A stretch of 50,047 nucleotides of DNA from contig CAZIVO010000012.1 of the NCBI GenBank assembly GCA_964542765.1, forward strand, positions 1 to 50,047, in the 5' to 3' direction. Position 1 is the first letter of the stretch; the number at the start of each line of letters is the position of its first letter. Positions 34,531 through 43,411 of the stretch are shown one piece after another. Below the pieces are notes generated by a model. It worked only from the letters and a program-made list of their open reading frames with translations, was not told the origin of the DNA and did no database searches. The stretch comes from CAZIVO01 sp964542765. Lineage in GTDB: Bacteria; Planctomycetota; UBA1135; UBA2386. The position numbers and the translations under genes were made by a program.

Positions 34531-36666
34531 TTACGGGGTTGTGATCTTGAGTTTGCCGTTCTTCCGCTCCACATTGTACGCCTTGTTGGCGACCACGATG
34601 TTGTTGAGCTTGAAGTCCGGCATGTCATCCATGACCGGATCATCTTGGATCGAGCCGTAGCGCACAGCGAAGCCGCCGGCGACCCGGAAGATATTGTCCA
34701 AGATGGCCCCATGCAGACAAAGGTCGATACCACGGAAGCGACTCGGAGACCCTGTTAGAGGATGGTAGTGCTCAAATGACCGAGGCTCTTCGACGCCTTC
34801 CAACTCCCCCGACATCATTGAAATCGTGCGCTTGAAGAGTTGTCCGCACAGCTTCTTTGCCTTCTTGTTGCCCCGCTCGGCAACATAAGCCAAGCCCTCG
34901 AGGACTTGCGAGTTCACCATTGGCCAGGAGCGGCCGTTCCACGGGCTATTGCGGCGCGTTCCCTTCCAGTGGCCATCCGCGTTGAAGGATGGGTCGCTGA
35001 TGGCGAGCGTTGGAATCGGATACTTGGTCCAGAACTCCTTGCGATCCGACAGGGTGGACAAAAGCTTCTCGACCTGCGCGGGCTTGGGGAGGTCTGTCGC
35101 GAGGGGGTAGAAGCCAACCGCAGATTTCACACCCGTGCGACGTCGGGTCTTGGGGCTGAGATCCATGAAAAGCCCCGCCCTCTCATCCCACATCCGGCGG
35201 CAAATCACATCGGAGATCACCTCCTCCTCGGCAGCGAAGCGGTTGGCCATCGCTTTCTCCTGGAGTTCCTCTGCAACGGCCATGAGATGCTTCACGAGCT
35301 TGTAGCGGAAAATACTCGCGTCCACGGCCTTCAGCCGGAATTGCTCTTCCGCAGGCTCTCCCCTATCCGCCTTCTCATCGATGACGGTGTAGCGGCGAGA
35401 AAGTTCCTGGCCACCTTCGAAGTGGTTGACTACATCGGTCAGGCCACTGCCCTCCGGGTCGCGATTATTCGCAAGCCACTTCACGTAGCGCTGCATCGAC
35501 ATGAGAACCGCACGTCGGGTCGTGCGGTCTGGATGCATCGCATCCAGCGCTGCGAAACCACCACCCCAATCCGCATGGTAGAAGTCGCAGTTCGAAAGCG
35601 ACGCCATGAAAAGCCGCCCTGGGATCATGCCGTTCTGACGAACGTTGTCGGCGAACACCTTGAGGATGCCACGGGGCAGCTGTGGATTGTTCGTCCAGCG
35701 CGCCTCGCGCATGATCGCAGGCGCAGAGAAAGAAATGGGCTGGTAGGACTCACCATTGCCTTCGCAGACCGAAGGGCTCGACATGTTGCCAACGCCATTG
35801 GGCATGCGCAGCAGATGTAGCGTCTCGAATCGATGCTTGACGATGGCCTCGATCGCCTTGTCCTCACAGGTAAACTTCGGCGCCGTGTTCCAGAAGGCAT
35901 TCCACCCGTTCTCATCCTTCGCGTCGGGTCGGCGCGGTCGATAGTTGATGCCCTTACCCTTGAAGATCACGTTCGCTTCGAACCGGTGCTCGGTGCGGCC
36001 GTTCCCCTTCAGCTTGACCGGCCGGAACAGGCCCAGAAAGACTCTCGCGTTCGGCAAAATAGGGCTTGGCTTCTGCATCTGACGCTTGGCCCTCGGGGTC
36101 GGAAAGCCACCCATATCGAACCACGGTGTCTCTTCCCAGTCGGGACGGTCACTGCCACCCTCACAGAAGAAGGCCTGCAGACAGCGGGCGCCCTTGGAGT
36201 CGGGGCTGCTCCACACAATCTCCGTTGGAACCGGCGGGGCCTCGCCCTGCACCAGCCCACGCTTCACGCGAAAACTATCGCCTTCAAGGGATGGAGCCTC
36301 GCCCTCGGGGTCCGTCCAGGTCCACATGACGATCGTGAGTTCGCGTTCGCCCTTGCCCTCGTGGTGGAGTTGAAGTTGGCTGACGAACCGATCGTCGGTG
36401 GTCAAAAACCTCCGCTCGGTCACCTTCAGGCTGCGCTCGCCCTTGTAAGTGAGAATGGCCGCGCCATTTTCTTGCTTGCGCTCGACGCAAGTCAGGCTGT
36501 GCGGCATCCCATTCTCGACCACTCCCAGGTGGTAGAGGGGGTCAACGATGGCGTTGGAAATTAAAACGCCATCCGAGAAACCGGGGCTCTCTTGCCAGCG
36601 AGGAAACGAGGGGGCGTAAAGGCAATAACCCCCTCCTCCGAGAGCAAATTTCGTCTTCTGATTCAT
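34531..36666 (-). CDS. Glycoside hydrolase, six-hairpin (alpha/alpha)6 type, GH63-like
   Basis: A 711-residue soluble protein without signal peptide. The N-terminal ~230 residues are beta-rich (LEGDSFRVKRGLVQ). From about residue 260 an (alpha/alpha)6 barrel runs with motifs of the GH63/trehalase-like clan: SAPAIMREARW, YHADWGGGFAALDAMHPD (candidate acidic residue), WNGRSWPMVNSQVLEGLAYV and SFEHYHPLTGSPSRF, ending in a beta strand region near the C-terminus. It likely hydrolyses an alpha-glucoside or a related compatible-solute glycoside, but I cannot name the substrate. An AT-rich patch (36708-36740) upstream may be its promoter. Confidence 0.8.
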   Translation of the reverse strand: MNQKTKFALGGGGYCLYAPSFPRWQESPGFSDGVLISNAIVDPLYHLGVVENGMPHSLTCVERKQENGAAILTYKGERSLKVTERRFLTTDDRFVSQLQLHHEGKGERELTIVMWTWTDPEGEAPSLEGDSFRVKRGLVQGEAPPVPTEIVWSSPDSKGARCLQAFFCEGGSDRPDWEETPWFDMGGFPTPRAKRQMQKPSPILPNARVFLGLFRPVKLKGNGRTEHRFEANVIFKGKGINYRPRRPDAKDENGWNAFWNTAPKFTCEDKAIEAIVKHRFETLHLLRMPNGVGNMSSPSVCEGNGESYQPISFSAPAIMREARWTNNPQLPRGILKVFADNVRQNGMIPGRLFMASLSNCDFYHADWGGGFAALDAMHPDRTTRRAVLMSMQRYVKWLANNRDPEGSGLTDVVNHFEGGQELSRRYTVIDEKADRGEPAEEQFRLKAVDASIFRYKLVKHLMAVAEELQEKAMANRFAAEEEVISDVICRRMWDERAGLFMDLSPKTRRRTGVKSAVGFYPLATDLPKPAQVEKLLSTLSDRKEFWTKYPIPTLAISDPSFNADGHWKGTRRNSPWNGRSWPMVNSQVLEGLAYVAERGNKKAKKLCGQLFKRTISMMSGELEGVEEPRSFEHYHPLTGSPSRFRGIDLCLHGAILDNIFRVAGGFAVRYGSIQDDPVMDDMPDFKLNNIVVANKAYNVERKNGKLKITTP

Positions 36667-36965
36667 GATCGGCAGGCCAGATTTTGATTGGCCCGGGGGC
36701 GCCGCCTTTGATAACTATCTACCAATAAATAGCTTATAGCGGATTTCCCGGGGGTCAGGAGGACGCGCCGACAGCGGCACGCAAGTGGTAACGGGTCTGC
36801 GCCCTTATCCGATGCGGACCCAATGCGTCAAGCTAAAAGACCGGACGCAGTGCGCGGGTAAGCAGGGGAATCCGCCGCCAGCCCCTGCCAAGGGCCCTCG
36901 AAACCCGCTCAGAAAGAGGAGGTTTCGCCACGAGAATCCCCGCAACGAACCTCCCCGGGAAATCG
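36667..36965. other. AT-rich patch and gene-free interval upstream of the glycoside hydrolase
   Basis: 299 bp with no credible gene. Bases 36708-36740 are strikingly AT-rich for this genome, and on the minus strand TATAAG and TAGTTAT-like boxes precede the glycoside hydrolase ATG by 40-75 bp. A promoter there is likely but the boxes are not clear enough to assign. Confidence 0.35.
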
Positions 36966-38750
36966 TCAGCGCAACCGCAATTCCGCCGGCATCGCCGCCC
37001 AGACACGAGCCGGACCATCGTTCATCAAGGCATCCCATAAAAGGGTCCGGGGCAAGGTCGTCTCCGCAAGCCGACGGAACAGGGCGTGGTCCAGCCCACC
37101 CATGAGCCGCGTCCCCACCAAGCTTTGTGCAATGCTCTCCATGAAGCTCCGAGGGCTGGGCATGTGCACCACGTCAAACCCATCTTTCAGGCGAGCCTCC
37201 TCGCGCACAAGAGCGATCGCATCCCAAAGCCCACCGATGCGATCAACCAGACCATTGGCCTTCGCCTGCTCACCGGACCAGACACGGCCACCCGCCATCT
37301 CGAGGACGCGGTCCCGATCAAGACTGCGGGAGCGAGCAACGTGATCGATGAAGCGATCGTAGATTTCGTTGACGACAGCCTGCATGGCTCCCTGGAACTC
37401 CTCGGTCCAACCCCCTCCGAGGGAGTCCATCCCCGCAGAAGTATCGAGAGCTATGGTTTCCTCGTGAAGGCCTACCCGTCGCATGAGTGCGCCGAGGTCA
37501 GGCTTCATGCCAAAAACACCAATCGAACCGGTGATCGTTCCGGCTTCGGCCAGGATCGGGCGCCCGAAGCATGTGACGTAATAACCGCCGGAAGCAGCGA
37601 CACTACCCATCGAGCAAACAACCGGTTTCTCGCGAGCGAGTTCGGTGAGTGCGAGCAAAATCGCTTCGCTAGCGGTCGCCGATCCACCCGGAGAATTGAT
37701 ACGAACCACGACGGCTTTGACCTCGTCGTTTTCGGCCAGGCTCTCGACCAGCTTGACCGTTGGCCCGGACACGATGCTCCCGGGCGAGGGCTCCGTCCCA
37801 TCGATGATTCCTCCGGAAAGATGGAGTACCGCAACCGTTGCCGACTCGACCTCCTCCTCCTTCTTGGGTCGAACAAGATTGGCCAGCAAGGTCAATGGAT
37901 TGAGGCTGATGCTCTTCTTCTTCTTTTCCTCAAGGCCGTTGACCAGTTCGAAATCTTCGTTGCCACGAACCTGGACAAATGCTGCGCGCGCGCCCTGCCA
38001 AGGCACGAGGCGATCGACGAGCCCGGATTTCTTGGCCATGCTCGCCGTGAACATTCGTTTTGCATTCATGCGCCGCACGAGAGCGCCGTCGAGACCGCGT
38101 CCGCGCACAACTCGCTGGACGAGTTCCTGGTTCATCTGACGCACCATCGCCATGTAGTGGTCACGCAGTGGGTCGCTCATCCGCGGCAATGTGTAGGGCT
38201 CGACAGCGCCCTTGAAATCGCCGCACCGCACCACGCTCATCCGAACACCGAGCAGATCGAGGGCATCCTTGAAAAACAAAACGGACATCGAAAGCGAGCT
38301 CAGATCCAACCCCCCCAGATCGGCCATGACAATCTCATCGCACTGGCTCGCGACCTGGTAATGCGATCGGCCCGCCGTCTCCAGGTATGCGCAAACCTTC
38401 TTGCCAGACCGACGAAGTTCGGCCACGCAGCGGTCGAGTTCAGCGAGGTGCGCCAGGTTGAGAGTCAACGGTTGCGACAGATCGAACAGAACCCATCCCG
38501 GGCCAGGCTTCCCTGCGATCGAGCGCAAACCCTCAACGATGGGATGAAAGGCCTTGGGGGTCGCGCCACCCGTCATCAACCCCGTGAGGGACAAGCCTGC
38601 CTCGGGAAGATCGGCGTAGGTTCCCGACAAGGCAATGAGGCTGACCTTCTCCTTCTCGGGAGGTGTTTTCTCTGGCTCTTGGGCCGGAAGCGCTGCGAGC
38701 GAGACAAGGAGTAAGGCTGTGAAGCTCAAAAGGTTCAATCGTTCTTTCAT
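36966..38750 (-). CDS. sppA: Signal peptide peptidase SppA, 67K type
   Basis: 594 residues from the ATG at 38750; a GTG at 38762 is an alternative. The N-terminus is hydrophobic (LNLLSFTALLLVSLAALPAQ), acting as a signal or anchor. It has the tandem-domain SppA arrangement, with the catalytic lysine K180 in the first half (VRCGDFKGAVEPYT) and the catalytic serine S387 in the second (GSVAASGGYYVTC), matching the K209/S409 pair of E. coli SppA. Other motifs: VVRINSPGGSATASEAI and ITGSIGVFGMKPD. It degrades signal peptides left in the membrane after secretion, fitting the heavy secretory load here. The methyltransferase gene lies 63 bp upstream. Confidence 0.95.
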   Translation of the reverse strand: MKERLNLLSFTALLLVSLAALPAQEPEKTPPEKEKVSLIALSGTYADLPEAGLSLTGLMTGGATPKAFHPIVEGLRSIAGKPGPGWVLFDLSQPLTLNLAHLAELDRCVAELRRSGKKVCAYLETAGRSHYQVASQCDEIVMADLGGLDLSSLSMSVLFFKDALDLLGVRMSVVRCGDFKGAVEPYTLPRMSDPLRDHYMAMVRQMNQELVQRVVRGRGLDGALVRRMNAKRMFTASMAKKSGLVDRLVPWQGARAAFVQVRGNEDFELVNGLEEKKKKSISLNPLTLLANLVRPKKEEEVESATVAVLHLSGGIIDGTEPSPGSIVSGPTVKLVESLAENDEVKAVVVRINSPGGSATASEAILLALTELAREKPVVCSMGSVAASGGYYVTCFGRPILAEAGTITGSIGVFGMKPDLGALMRRVGLHEETIALDTSAGMDSLGGGWTEEFQGAMQAVVNEIYDRFIDHVARSRSLDRDRVLEMAGGRVWSGEQAKANGLVDRIGGLWDAIALVREEARLKDGFDVVHMPSPRSFMESIAQSLVGTRLMGGLDHALFRRLAETTLPRTLLWDALMNDGPARVWAAMPAELRLR

Positions 38751-38813
38751 GGCATCTCTCACGCCAAGGCCGGCAACATCACGAGCCAGCGCACTTGGGA
38801 ATCACTACGGGTT

Positions 38814-40097
38814 TCAAGCCGCGCTCGGCTTTTGAATGACGACTACCCGATTGCTGTTGGTTCCTTTCGAGTTGTTTTCAACTCCCCAGCAATTGGCGGT
38901 CTTGGTGAACTTCTGGTCATTGATCAAAACCAGTGCCGGCTCCAGTCCGGCGGCGATCGCGCAGGGCAAAACAGCTTCTTCCAGCTTGATCCGCCCCCCG
39001 CGAATCTCGCCAACTTCGAAAGCGACCCATCCTCCCGGACGAAGAACGCGAGCCATGTCCCTGAAAACCTCGGTCATCGCCTGCTGCCAGTCTTCGAGCC
39101 GCCGGAGCACGGTAAGGGACACGCTCTCGGCGTCGATCCCGCAAAACCAGCAACGCAGCCAGTTGTCGTCGGCATACTGAACAACATCCAGGAAGGGCGG
39201 CGACGTCACTACCAGCGAGATCGATTCATCCGGTATCGCGAAAGCAGCACTGGAATCGCCGATGGTCAACTGTGCCGACCTGGCTACCGATGACAGATGG
39301 GTGCGCTCAACCTCTCCGCAATCGGCCAGCAGCGAGCGAGTCTTCTTCGCGATCAGCGCAACCACATCGCGACGTGGCGGTGTCTGTCCACGCTTGAGAT
39401 TGATCTTCCACTGAGCCTTCGCTGACACAGCTTGATTGGGAGGCATCGTGTAGACCGAGAAGAATCCCGGTGAGTGGCCAGTCAGGCGATTGACGGCAAC
39501 CATCTGAATCCATCGATCTATAGCATCGAGCTGTCCTTCGGTCTCGCGGCGCAAAAGTTCGCGGCGAAGTATGCAGATCTCTCGCAGTGTCTGGGGATGG
39601 TAGAAGACCAGAAGATCCTCGGGGACCTCGACCTTTGTGCTCAGTCGATATTCGCTCAACCGCTGTTCGACCTCTTCGTTCTCGGGTGGAGAAAGCCGTG
39701 GTTCGGTCAGGGTCCTACTCAAGGGGTTGATGTCGTTGCCGGAAGGGACTCTTCCGAGCAGCGCCGACTCGATGATCGTTGTTCCGCGTCCCATGAATGG
39801 GTCGTAAACGCCATCTCCCACATCCGTCAGCCGTTCGATGAAAAATCGTGGCAGGTGCGGCTTGAAGCAAGCGCGGTAGGAGATCTCGTGAAGTTTGTTC
39901 GCCGCACGCTGGCGGCTGGTCCAAAACTCGTTGACGTAGGTTGGCACCTTGGTGAGGCCATCAACTGCTGTCGTCTCCAGGGTCTGGGTCGACTTACCAA
40001 ACGTATCGAAGCAAGCCAACTCCTCGCTCAAGGATGCCAGATCCTGATGGCGGGGGGTTGGGGTTCGATCGAATAGAGCTGGCTGTTGCGACGTCAT
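38814..40097 (-). CDS. Orphan DNA methyltransferase (N4-cytosine/N6-adenine type)
   Basis: 427 residues from the ATG at 40097; a GTG at 40118 would add seven. It is a class I SAM-dependent amino-methyltransferase. The SAM-binding motif I is VYDPFMGRGTTIIESAL (residues ~97-113), followed by SGNDINPLSRTL. Catalytic motif IV is SLVVTSPPFLDVVQYADDNW, and a later MARVLRPGGWVAFEVGEI strand follows. Motif I precedes motif IV. TSPPF favours an N4-cytosine or N6-adenine product, but the target site cannot be read from sequence. No restriction endonuclease is visible nearby, so it may be regulatory or protective. Confidence 0.9.
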   Translation of the reverse strand: MTSQQPALFDRTPTPRHQDLASLSEELACFDTFGKSTQTLETTAVDGLTKVPTYVNEFWTSRQRAANKLHEISYRACFKPHLPRFFIERLTDVGDGVYDPFMGRGTTIIESALLGRVPSGNDINPLSRTLTEPRLSPPENEEVEQRLSEYRLSTKVEVPEDLLVFYHPQTLREICILRRELLRRETEGQLDAIDRWIQMVAVNRLTGHSPGFFSVYTMPPNQAVSAKAQWKINLKRGQTPPRRDVVALIAKKTRSLLADCGEVERTHLSSVARSAQLTIGDSSAAFAIPDESISLVVTSPPFLDVVQYADDNWLRCWFCGIDAESVSLTVLRRLEDWQQAMTEVFRDMARVLRPGGWVAFEVGEIRGGRIKLEEAVLPCAIAAGLEPALVLINDQKFTKTANCWGVENNSKGTNSNRVVVIQKPSAA

Positions 40098-40178
40098 GCT
40101 GATTCCGGAGATTCTCACCCAGGGTGACCATCGACGCGAGTCGTCATCACCAGAACGCTCTCGCCACGCAACCGGAGA

Positions 40179-40379
40179 TCAGGCTAGCAACCGCTTGGTA
40201 GGCACCTTCTCGATCAGCCGCACAGAGGTGACGCTGTCTGCCGGCTCGCGCTCGCCATCGGGGAGACGCCTCGCCCAAAAGGTTTCCAGCAAGGCCTTTG
40301 GGGCTGCCTTCCCGGCGATGCTCCCCTGGGTCCTCGCCAGGACTTCGGACCAAAATCTCGCCCCCGACCAAAACAGCAA
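40179..40379 (-). CDS. Possible small protein upstream of the methyltransferase
   Basis: An open minus-strand frame of up to 66 codons (TTG at 40379; the frame stays open to 40115 from a stop at 40118 bases further 5'). Its third codon positions are about 80% G or C while second positions are near half, as expected for a real gene here. The residues are hydrophilic: FWSEVLARTQGSIAGKA, ETFWARRLPDGEREPADS, RLIEKVPTKRLLA. No good ribosome-binding site or start codon is visible, so it could be a short gene or the 3' end of a decayed one. No family recognised. Confidence 0.35.
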   Translation of the reverse strand: MLFWSGARFWSEVLARTQGSIAGKAAPKALLETFWARRLPDGEREPADSVTSVRLIEKVPTKRLLA

Positions 40380-40557
40380 CTTCCACCGGGCCAGATCAGC
40401 CGACCGAAGAAAGCCCTATGTTGTTTTTTTACAATGGCTTATCGGCCTTGATTTCGGGAGCTATGAAAGCTGTTTATGCCTTCATGCAGAACCTTCCTGC
40501 AGCCGACAAGCTTGACAGTCGGCGCCTGCGCCCTCTAACAAGGCGCCCCAATCCCTC
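40380..40557. other. AT-rich stretch upstream of topA
   Basis: It includes TTGTTTTTTT at 40430-40440 and an AT-rich segment to about 40490, unusual for this genome. It probably contains the topA promoter region, but no clear -35/-10 pair stands out. No gene. Confidence 0.35.
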
Positions 40558-43299
40558 ATGGCCACCAAGAAAAAGGACGGCAAGAAGAAGAGCGGCAAGC
40601 CGCTCATCATCGTCGAATCACCGGCCAAGGCTCGCACTATCAAGAAATACCTCGGCTCAGACTACATGATCGAGGCCAGCGTCGGCCATGTCCGCGACCT
40701 GCCGGCAGGGGCTGCAGAAATCCCCGCCAAGCTGAAGAAAGAGAAGTGGGCGCGCCTGGGAATCGACATCGACAACGGCTTCGTGCCCATCTACGTCGTC
40801 CCCAGCAACAAGCGTGAGCAACTCAGCAAACTCAAGAAGCTGGTCAAGGAAGCTTCCGAGATCTATCTCGCGACCGATGAAGACCGCGAAGGGGAGTCCA
40901 TCTCGTGGCATCTCAGAGAAGTCCTTTCGCCCAAGGTTGAAGTAAAGCGTCTGGTCTTCCATGAGATCACCAAACCAGCGATCCTCGCCGCGCTCGACAA
41001 TCCGAGATCGATCAATGATGACCTTGTAGAAGCACAGGAAACTCGACGGCTCGTCGATCGCCTTTACGGCTATCTGGTCTCGCCGCTCTTGTGGAAGAAG
41101 GTCCGGCCAAAACTGTCAGCCGGTCGCGTCCAAAGCGTTGCCGTCCGGCTGATCTGCGAACGCGAAGAAGACAGGATCCGATTCGTTCGGGCCGACCACT
41201 GGGATCTCCAAGGGTCCTTCCAGGCGGAGGTCGGCAAACCTTTCGAAGCAAAGCTCATCGCCGTGGGCGATCAGAAAGTTGCCATCGGCAAGGATTTCGA
41301 TCCTGACACCGGCAAACTCAAGGACGCTGATCCGAAGCCTCTTCATCTCGACAAGAACGCTGCTCACGATCTCCTCAAAAAACTGCAAGGCAAAGATGCC
41401 TGCGTCGAAAAGGTCGAGCAGAAACCTTTTCGCGAACGGCCGGCGCCGCCCTTCACGACCAGCACCCTGCAGCAGGAAGCCGGGCGCAAACTGGGCTTCA
41501 CCGCACAGCGGACGATGCGAGCGTCACAGCGCCTCTACGAGAACGGCTACATCACCTACATGCGAACCGACTCGACGACTCTTTCCCAGGAGGCTGTCGG
41601 GGCAGCGCGCAGCTTGATCGAAAAGGCCTTCGGCCGCGAGTTTCTCCCCGGCGAACCGCGGCTCTACGCCACGAAGGTAAAAAACGCCCAGGAAGCTCAC
41701 GAGGCCATCCGGCCAGCGGGATCGAGTTTTGTCGATTACCAAAAGCTCGGTGCCGACATGAAGGGGGATGAGTGCAAGGTCTACGAGTTGATCTACAAGC
41801 GCACCGTGGCCTCCCAGATGAAGGATGCCACCGGACAACGCACGACTCTCCATCTTCGCATCGATGACGCCTTCTTCCGCGCCTCGGGCAAGACGATCGA
41901 ATTTCACGGCTTTCGCAAGGCCTACGTGGAGGAAAAAGACGACCGGGCAAGCAGCCAAGGCGATGAGGAGCGATTGCTGCCATCCGTCGAAAAAGATGAT
42001 CTCGTGAAGACGGTCGGCCTTGAGGCTGACAGTCACACAACCCAGCCACCGGCCCGCCTGACCGAGGCGAGCCTTGTGCGCGAACTCGAAGCTCGAGGAA
42101 TCGGGCGGCCGAGCACCTACGCATCGATCATCGAAACCATCCAGCAGCGTCAATACGTTTTCAAGAAGGGCTCCGCGCTGGTGCCAACCTTCACGGCGAT
42201 GGCGGTCGTCAAGTTGCTCGACCAGCACCTGCCCCACCTTGTCGATTACGGCTTCACGGCGCGGATGGAAAACGACCTGGACGAGATCAGCAACGGCCGC
42301 CAGAAACGCCTGGACTATCTTCGCTCCTTCTACTCCGGCAACGGGCAACCCGGCCTCAAGGATGAGGTGTCAAAGGCCGAGGGGGATGCGGACGCGCGGA
42401 CCATCTGCACACGGTCGATCGGCGAAGGCCACGGCGGCGAAGCTGTCGCGGTTCGTGTCGGCAGGTATGGACCCTATCTACAGTCAGGGGAAAGCCGTGC
42501 GCAATTGCCCACGGAGCTCCCTCCCGATGAGTTGACGCTCGAACGCGCCCTGACGATCCTTGAGGATGCAGGACGCTTTCCTCGCGAGCTCGGGACAGAT
42601 CCCCAGACAGACCTCACCGTCTACGTCAACCACGGGCGCTTCGGCCATTATTTTCAACTCGGAACGATCGAGGATCTCAAGGAGAAGCCGAAGATGGCCT
42701 CGCTCCTCGACGGCATGGACCCGGAAACCATCACTCTCGACGAAGCCCTCGCAGTCTTGTCCCTGCCGCGCGAGCTGGGCACGCGAGCAACGAGCGGCGA
42801 TGATGAAGAGGCTAGCGGCGAGGAGAGCATCTTCGCGCTGAACGGTCGCTATGGCCCCTACATCAAGGCGGGGAAAGAAACCCGGAGCATTCCTGCTGAC
42901 AAATCACCCCTGACCATCACCCTGGCCGAAGCCTTGGCCTTGCTGGCGCAGCCCAAGGCCCATGGCCGGAGAGGTCGGGTAGCAAAGGTCCTCAAGGAAC
43001 TCGGCAAGCACCCGGACAGCGGTGAGGAAATTAGGATTCTCGATGGGCGCTACGGCCCCTACACCACCGATGGTTCGACCAACGCATCCGTCCCCAAGGG
43101 CGAGAAGGTCGATGACATCACGCTTGAACGAGCCCTCGAATTGATCGAAGCCCGTGCCGCTCGCGGGCCGGCACGCAAGAAAAAGGCGGCCAAGAAAAAG
43201 GGCTCCAAAAGCACCAAGAAGAAGGCTGCCAAGAAAAAGGGCTCCAAAAGCACCAAGAAGAAGGCTGCCAAGAAAAAGGGCGGCGATGGAAAGGCCTGA
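40558..43299 (+). CDS. topA: DNA topoisomerase I
   Basis: A 913-residue type IA topoisomerase that relaxes negative supercoils. The Toprim domain begins PLIIVESPAKARTIKKYLG and contains YLATDEDREGESISWHL. The active-site tyrosine is Y334 in YITYMRTDSTTLS. The domain I/IV core continues with HEAIRPAG and GIGRPSTYASIIETIQQRQY. The C-terminal third lacks cysteine zinc fingers; instead it has about four topoisomerase C-terminal repeats with GRYGPYL, GRFGHYFQLG, GRYGPYIKAG and GRYGPYTTDG cores. A lysine/alanine-rich tail made of 13-residue repeats, probably binding DNA, closes the protein. Confidence 0.97.
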   Translation: MATKKKDGKKKSGKPLIIVESPAKARTIKKYLGSDYMIEASVGHVRDLPAGAAEIPAKLKKEKWARLGIDIDNGFVPIYVVPSNKREQLSKLKKLVKEASEIYLATDEDREGESISWHLREVLSPKVEVKRLVFHEITKPAILAALDNPRSINDDLVEAQETRRLVDRLYGYLVSPLLWKKVRPKLSAGRVQSVAVRLICEREEDRIRFVRADHWDLQGSFQAEVGKPFEAKLIAVGDQKVAIGKDFDPDTGKLKDADPKPLHLDKNAAHDLLKKLQGKDACVEKVEQKPFRERPAPPFTTSTLQQEAGRKLGFTAQRTMRASQRLYENGYITYMRTDSTTLSQEAVGAARSLIEKAFGREFLPGEPRLYATKVKNAQEAHEAIRPAGSSFVDYQKLGADMKGDECKVYELIYKRTVASQMKDATGQRTTLHLRIDDAFFRASGKTIEFHGFRKAYVEEKDDRASSQGDEERLLPSVEKDDLVKTVGLEADSHTTQPPARLTEASLVRELEARGIGRPSTYASIIETIQQRQYVFKKGSALVPTFTAMAVVKLLDQHLPHLVDYGFTARMENDLDEISNGRQKRLDYLRSFYSGNGQPGLKDEVSKAEGDADARTICTRSIGEGHGGEAVAVRVGRYGPYLQSGESRAQLPTELPPDELTLERALTILEDAGRFPRELGTDPQTDLTVYVNHGRFGHYFQLGTIEDLKEKPKMASLLDGMDPETITLDEALAVLSLPRELGTRATSGDDEEASGEESIFALNGRYGPYIKAGKETRSIPADKSPLTITLAEALALLAQPKAHGRRGRVAKVLKELGKHPDSGEEIRILDGRYGPYTTDGSTNASVPKGEKVDDITLERALELIEARAARGPARKKKAAKKKGSKSTKKKAAKKKGSKSTKKKAAKKKGGDGKA
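43186..43281. repeat. 39-bp tandem repeats coding the topA lysine-rich tail
   Basis: Two nearly identical 39-bp units (43186-43224, 43225-43263) and the start of a third (to 43281) encode the repeated residues AAKKKGSKSTKKK. Histone H1-like KKAAKK tails of this kind are common on bacterial DNA-binding proteins. The period is a multiple of three, so copy changes keep the frame. Confidence 0.95.
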
Positions 43300-43411
43300 A
43301 ACTAAAGTCTCGTGCTGTAATCTCTTGCGGCAGCGCGCATAGCGGACGGCCGCTTGTTTGGTGTGGCTCCTTGGCACGGCGCGGCTCAGAAGCGAAAATC
43401 CCCCTCCTCCC

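Noticed and set aside
37086..38714. 542-codon plus-strand frame antisense to sppA
   Set aside because: sppA is unmistakable on the minus strand; the opposite frame has no recognisable domain and no start signal.
40147..40386. Alternative 79-codon minus-strand frame overlapping the small frame at 40179
   Set aside because: Its codon bias is weaker than that of the overlapping frame at 40179-40379; at most one of them can be real.
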